Assembly: GCA_947460165.1 (NCBI GenBank)
Contig: CANHKH010000124.1
Coordinates: 1-8,501, forward strand
DNA from: Comamonadaceae bacterium
GTDB taxonomy: Bacteria > Pseudomonadota > Gammaproteobacteria > Burkholderiales > Burkholderiaceae_C
DNA length: 8,501 bases
Direction: 5' to 3'
How positions within the stretch are numbered: the first letter of the stretch is position 1; the number at the start of each line of letters is the position of its first letter. Below the pieces are notes generated by a model, which ran no database searches, had not been told where the DNA came from, and saw only the letters and a program-made list of their open reading frames with translations. Shown in pieces: positions 5,161-8,501 of this stretch. Both the position numbers and the translations under genes were made by a program.

Positions 5161-6468
5161 TCAGCGCAGAAACGGTCCCCAGTCAGGCTCACGGATGTCA
5201 CCGCTTTGCCCAGCCAAACGGGCCTTGATGCGACCGTCCAGGGTGGTCGTCATCAGGGCCTCGCGCCCTTGCAACTGGGTGGCGTACAAAATAAGCCGGC
5301 TGTTCGGTGCAAAGCTCGGATTCTCGTCGGCCGAGGTGTCGGTCAAGGCGCTCACGTTGGAGTTGGCCAGGTCCATCAGATGTAGCTTGAAGGCCGCGCC
5401 CACGCGAGAGATGTAAGCGAGGAACTTGCCATCGGGGCTGGGTGTTGGTGAAATGTTGTAGCTGCCAGTGAAGGTCACGCGCTCGGCATTGCCGCCGGCT
5501 GCAGGCATGCGGTAAATTTGCGGCGCGCCACCCCGGTCACTCACAAAATAAATGCTGCGCCCGTCCGGCGAGAACACGGGCTCGGTGTCTATGCTGCTGG
5601 ACTGGGTCAGGCGCTTGGGCTCGCCGCCGGCCGGGTCGATGGCAAACAGCTGTGAGCCGCCGTCGCGGCTGAGCGTGGCCACCAACTGCCGACCGTCTGG
5701 CGACCAGGTGGGCGCGCTGTTGGACCCTCTGAAATTGGCCAGCAAACGGCGCCTGCCGGTGGCCAACTCGTGGGCGTAGACCACCGGTTTGCGCGACTCA
5801 AACGACACATAGGCCAATTGCGCACCATTGGGTGACCAAGAGGGCGAAATGATGGGCTCGGGGCTGCTCAATGCCGACTGCGCGCTCTCGCCGTCAGAGT
5901 CGGCCACCCACAGGTGGTAGCGCTGAGCCGTGCGCGTGACGTAGGCGATGCGGGTGGCAAACACGCCTTTGTCGCCGGTGAGCTTTTCATGGATAAAGTC
6001 GGCAATGCGGTGCGCCACCAAGCGCAGCTCGGCCGCGCTGACGGCGTAGCTTTGACCACCCATGTCTTGGACACGCACCACGTCCCACAGGCGCACACGC
6101 ACGTCAAAACGGCCGTCGGCCAGGGCGCTGATGCTGCCGGTGGCCAGAAAATCAGCCCCGCGCTGGCGCCAGACGGCAGGGTCGAGTCGGCTGCTTTCAT
6201 CGGCCACCACGCCCGCCGCGTCGGCGCTGCGAAAGACGCCGCTGCGCTCGAGATCAGCGCGCACAATGGAGGAAATTTTTTGCGGTGCCGAGGCCTCGCC
6301 CCGAAAAACCGGGAGCGCAATGGGCAGTTGCGTCACCCCTATGCCCGAGACCTCCACCCTGAACTGGGCCAGTGCAGGCCCCCAGGCTGCCAGCGCACAA
6401 GCGCCCGCTGCGTGCCGCATGAAGCCGCGCCTGGCGGCCGGCCACTCACTCTTGCTTTGGTTTGTCAC
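5161..6468 (-). CDS. tolB: Tol-Pal system periplasmic beta-propeller protein TolB
   Basis: TolB is the periplasmic partner of Pal and TolA. From the GTG at 6468 it has 435 residues, close to E. coli's 430. Residues 1-34 are a signal peptide, with ARRGFM (12-17) before a short hydrophobic stretch and a likely cut after ALA34, giving mature QFRVEVSGIG. Residues about 35-165 are the N-terminal domain (VTQLPIALPVF, RADLERSGVF, FDVRVRLWDV, AHRIADFIHEKLTG). Residues about 170-430 form the propeller with repeated SP-[ND]-G motifs: SWSPNG, TWSPDG, VFSPDG, TPSPDG and the degenerate SFAPNS, ending EPDWGPFLR. The GTG has no strong Shine-Dalgarno, but the downstream ATG at 6420 would remove the n-region and the paired arginines, and the ATG at 6555 would overlap the previous gene by 110 bases. 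It overlaps the glycosyltransferase gene by 23 bases, suggesting coupling. tolQRA are not adjacent. Confidence 0.93.
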   Translation of the reverse strand: MTNQSKSEWPAARRGFMRHAAGACALAAWGPALAQFRVEVSGIGVTQLPIALPVFRGEASAPQKISSIVRADLERSGVFRSADAAGVVADESSRLDPAVWRQRGADFLATGSISALADGRFDVRVRLWDVVRVQDMGGQSYAVSAAELRLVAHRIADFIHEKLTGDKGVFATRIAYVTRTAQRYHLWVADSDGESAQSALSSPEPIISPSWSPNGAQLAYVSFESRKPVVYAHELATGRRRLLANFRGSNSAPTWSPDGRQLVATLSRDGGSQLFAIDPAGGEPKRLTQSSSIDTEPVFSPDGRSIYFVSDRGGAPQIYRMPAAGGNAERVTFTGSYNISPTPSPDGKFLAYISRVGAAFKLHLMDLANSNVSALTDTSADENPSFAPNSRLILYATQLQGREALMTTTLDGRIKARLAGQSGDIREPDWGPFLR

Positions 6469-7231
6469 TTTGTCGACCCAAACAATACAACTCAAAATAT
6501 TTTCCAAAAGCCGCTTGAGCCTGCATGGTACACACGGCAAAACCCATGGCACCATCTAAAAAGCCCAGACGGAACACATAACTGCGAACAAAAGCTACGA
6601 AACCTGACAAACCTGCGCGCATCATGCCTACTCGCCGGCCTTGGGCATGGCGCTGGCGTGCCCAATCACGGCTGTAGCGCTCGAGTTTGCGCCAGTAGTG
6701 TTCAGGCGTGGGGTAGCTGTAATGTAACAAGGGATTTTTCAAGCGCAGCACCGGGGTGGCAGCGTCTTGCAGGCGCAGCGACTCGTGCACCAGGTCCTCA
6801 CTGAAGTGGGCCTGGCCGCGGCGAAACAAACGCAGCACATGGTCAGGGGTCCAGCCGCAGTGGCGTATCCAGACACCGCAAAACTGGGTCAGGCGCGGAA
6901 TTTCAAAGGCCACCAACTGGCCTGGGAGCACGCGGGCCAGTTGCTGCAAGATTTCTTGCTGCAACTCAGGGCTGACCCGCTCATCGGCGTCCAGCGACAA
7001 GACCCAGTGGCCCGTGGCCAAGGCCAAAGCCCGGTTTTTTTGCGGCCCAAAGCCGGGCCAGTCGGCATGCACACTGACCTCGGCCCCGGCCTGCCGGGCC
7101 TGGGCCACCGTGTCGTCGGTGCTGCCTGAATCTACCACCACCCGCTGGTCGGCAAAGCCGACCGAGGCCAAGCAAGCAGCGATGTTGCTGCTTTCGTTGT
7201 GGGTGATGACGGTGACGCTGAGCAAGTTCAA
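6446..7231 (-). CDS. Family 2 glycosyltransferase, WaaE/KdtX-like (probable LPS core sugar transferase)
   Basis: A 261-residue protein, about the length of Klebsiella WaaE. The GT-A fold is complete: SVTVITHNESSNIAACL (5-21), VVVDSGSTDDT (31-41) for nucleotide-sugar binding, QKNRALALATGHWVLSLDADE (64-84) with the metal-binding DAD at 81-83, and VHESL (148-152) in the acceptor region. The later HYSYPTPEHYWRKLERYSRDWA and a C-terminal hydrophobic/amphipathic part (about 205-245) are typical of WaaE-like transferases acting at the inner face of the cytoplasmic membrane on lipid A-core; the sugar added cannot be read from sequence. Only TTG starts are available (7231, or 7225), because an in-frame TGA lies just upstream; neither has a clear Shine-Dalgarno. 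The preceding gene is O-antigen ligase-like, supporting an LPS role. Its last 23 bases overlap tolB. Confidence 0.87.
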   Translation of the reverse strand: MNLLSVTVITHNESSNIAACLASVGFADQRVVVDSGSTDDTVAQARQAGAEVSVHADWPGFGPQKNRALALATGHWVLSLDADERVSPELQQEILQQLARVLPGQLVAFEIPRLTQFCGVWIRHCGWTPDHVLRLFRRGQAHFSEDLVHESLRLQDAATPVLRLKNPLLHYSYPTPEHYWRKLERYSRDWARQRHAQGRRVGMMRAGLSGFVAFVRSYVFRLGFLDGAMGFAVCTMQAQAAFGKYFELYCLGRQSDKPKQE

Positions 7232-7245
7232 AACGGATCACAGGT

Positions 7246-7280
7246 AAAAAAAATGAGGCCAAACCCCTGCGCCGGGTGCC
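7246..7280 (-). terminator. Terminator-like hairpin with T8 just before the glycosyltransferase gene
   Basis: On the - strand GGCACCC (7280-7274) pairs with GGGT (7266-7263) and, after a 3-base bulge, GCC (7259-7257); TCA and eight Ts (7253-7246) follow. The stem is imperfect, but the T-tract is the longest in the gap. It could end the O-antigen ligase transcript or act as an attenuator for the genes behind it. The remaining gap 7281-7358 holds a second hairpin (7320-7324 with 7341-7345, inner stem 7326-7328 with 7333-7335) without a T-tract, and no clear promoter. Confidence 0.4.
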
Positions 7281-7358
7281 GCAAGCAAAGCGAATGAGTC
7301 AAACCGAATCTGCATTGACCATGTCGGGAAGGCCCATCAAACATGGGGCGACTCCCGC

Positions 7359-8501
7359 CTAAGCATCACTTTGCCCATGGGAGCCTAAGAAACCCAAGCG
7401 CTTGGGCGCCAGGAAAATCAGCAGCACCAACATGGTCAAGTGCCCTTCTGGCATGTCAATCACCATGGAATTGGCAGTGATGCTGAGCATGAACAAAAAC
7501 ACAAACACCAGCAAACCGACCCGCTGCACCTCGTCTTGCTTGAACCATGCCGCACGGCAAGCCAGCACAAAAATCGCCAGGTACAGACCCAGACCCACCA
7601 AGCCTTTGGTGACCCACATGAACAGGTATTCGTTGTGCGGGTTTCGCCAGTTGAAGGTGTCCCACGCGGATGGCCCCACGCCCAAAGAGGTGGCTGCGGC
7701 TTGGTAGGCCTTGGCCAAGTCAATGCTGCCCACCCCCACCCACCAATTGCTTTGTTCGATGGCCGCCCACGCAGTCACCGCGTATTGCAAACGCAGCGAC
7801 ACCGAGCCAAAGGCCGTGACAGCTCTTTCTTGCGGCGTGAGAGAAACAAAATGCGTGTACTCCTTCCAGGCCTGGGCCATTCGGGTGCTGACAATGTCTG
7901 AAAAAAGCGCAGCCACAAGAGCCACCAAAAAGGCCAACACCACCCACCATTTGTACTTGCCCACAAACAAGAGCTTGGCATTGAGCAAGGCCCACACGCC
8001 AAAACCGGCCGCCAGCAGCAACCAACCTGTGCGCCGCTCGCTGGCCAACAACAAAGACAAAATCAGCACCGCGATGGAGGCGCCCGCCCACCAGCGCCAG
8101 CGCGGCTTGAGCAAAAACACTTGCGCCAGCACAAACACCAAGCCCACCAGCACCTGGCCGTACAAGTGCGACAAATGGGTCAGGCCCTTGGTGAAATACT
8201 GACCTTGCTGCACTTGGCCGGTCAGCGTCAGCACCAAATTAAGCGCAGCCAACAAAATGGCGCACACCAACAAGGCCCACAAGGCAAAGCGGGCCAGCCT
8301 GGGGTTGGCAAACAAGGCCCACAAAATGGGCACAAAGACCAAGGGCCGCAGGTCACGGCTTAACACCTTCAAAGCGTCCTGCAGGCTGTGACCAGCGTAC
8401 ACATTGGTGAACACGTCCCACGCGCAGAACAAAACCACAGCAATAAAAAAGCCTGCCGAATGCGGCGCCAAAGACTCCCCCGACCGGCGGTGGTGCAGCC
8501 A
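7359..8501 (-). CDS. O-antigen ligase (WaaL)/Wzy_C-like membrane protein, 5' end outside the window
   Basis: The frame is open to the right edge, giving 380 residues without the true N-terminus; the in-frame TTG at 8471 has no reason to be the start. About ten hydrophobic helices are seen. WaaL ligases transfer O-antigen or related polymers from undecaprenyl pyrophosphate to lipid A-core on the periplasmic face of the inner membrane. Family signs are ASERRTGWLLL between helices (Arg-rich, like the conserved SxR(S/T)G motif), a large periplasmic loop (about residues 200-290 of the visible part) containing LRLQYAVTAWAAI, WWVGVGS and RNPHNEYL with the conserved His, and a late TANSMVIDMPEGHL segment. 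Wzy polymerases and other bactoprenol glycan ligases share this fold, so the precise acceptor is uncertain. The neighbouring LPS-type glycosyltransferase favours the ligase reading. It ends 128 bases before that gene. Confidence 0.82.
   Translation of the reverse strand, partial: WLHHRRSGESLAPHSAGFFIAVVLFCAWDVFTNVYAGHSLQDALKVLSRDLRPLVFVPILWALFANPRLARFALWALLVCAILLAALNLVLTLTGQVQQGQYFTKGLTHLSHLYGQVLVGLVFVLAQVFLLKPRWRWWAGASIAVLILSLLLASERRTGWLLLAAGFGVWALLNAKLLFVGKYKWWVVLAFLVALVAALFSDIVSTRMAQAWKEYTHFVSLTPQERAVTAFGSVSLRLQYAVTAWAAIEQSNWWVGVGSIDLAKAYQAAATSLGVGPSAWDTFNWRNPHNEYLFMWVTKGLVGLGLYLAIFVLACRAAWFKQDEVQRVGLLVFVFLFMLSITANSMVIDMPEGHLTMLVLLIFLAPKRLGFLGSHGQSDA

Noticed and set aside
5108..5161. ATG at 5161 as the start of pal
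   Set aside because: It adds 18 residues before the lipoprotein signal peptide and overlaps the tolB stop, whereas ATG 5107 has AAAGGA at ideal spacing.
6469..6555. ATG at 6555 as the start of tolB
   Set aside because: It would overlap the glycosyltransferase gene by 110 bases and place a 29-residue extension before the signal peptide. From GTG 6468 the length matches the family.

Overview
The window looks like a chromosomal segment of a betaproteobacterium, most likely Burkholderiales and probably Comamonadaceae or a close relative. This is inferred from the GC-rich coding style, the TolB/Pal/CpoB sequence types, the CCA-encoding tRNA-Lys, and the pairing of a YeeE-type transporter with TcdA. 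No species can be named from sequence reading alone. All full-length genes are intact, and I see no frameshift, insertion sequence, CRISPR array or integrase.

Layout. The first 833 bases read on the + strand: the last 20 codons of a gene (perhaps an iron-containing alcohol dehydrogenase) and then an IclR-family regulator, probably co-transcribed. From there to the end everything reads on the - strand, so IclR converges with a tRNA-Lys(UUU) gene. The convergent gap (834-1245) holds a weak hairpin terminator behind iclR, a perfect 8+8 inverted repeat of unknown role, and a clear intrinsic terminator behind the tRNA.

Read in - strand order from the right edge, the genes are: an O-antigen ligase (WaaL)-like membrane protein cut by the window edge; a WaaE/KdtX-like family 2 glycosyltransferase; tolB, pal and cpoB (periplasmic and outer-membrane part of Tol-Pal); a YeeE/YedE sulfur-compound permease; tcdA (tRNA ct6A37 cyclase); and tRNA-Lys(UUU).

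How they work together. The right half is a cell-envelope block: lipopolysaccharide core/O-antigen assembly followed directly by the Tol-Pal outer-membrane integrity system, with the glycosyltransferase and tolB overlapping by 23 bases and pal and cpoB by 4. tolQRA are not next to tolB here. The left half is a small sulfur/tRNA-modification unit: yeeE and tcdA overlap by 4 bases (GTGA) with a good ribosome binding site deciding the tcdA start, and tcdA is followed by the gene for a tRNA that its enzyme is expected to modify. A perfect TATAAT lies across the tcdA stop codon and may serve that tRNA.

I found no convincing new defence or mobile system. The points most worth following are the tcdA/tRNA-Lys arrangement, the yeeE-tcdA coupling, the detached tolB-pal-cpoB cluster joined to an LPS gene, and a terminator-like poly-T hairpin immediately before that cluster.
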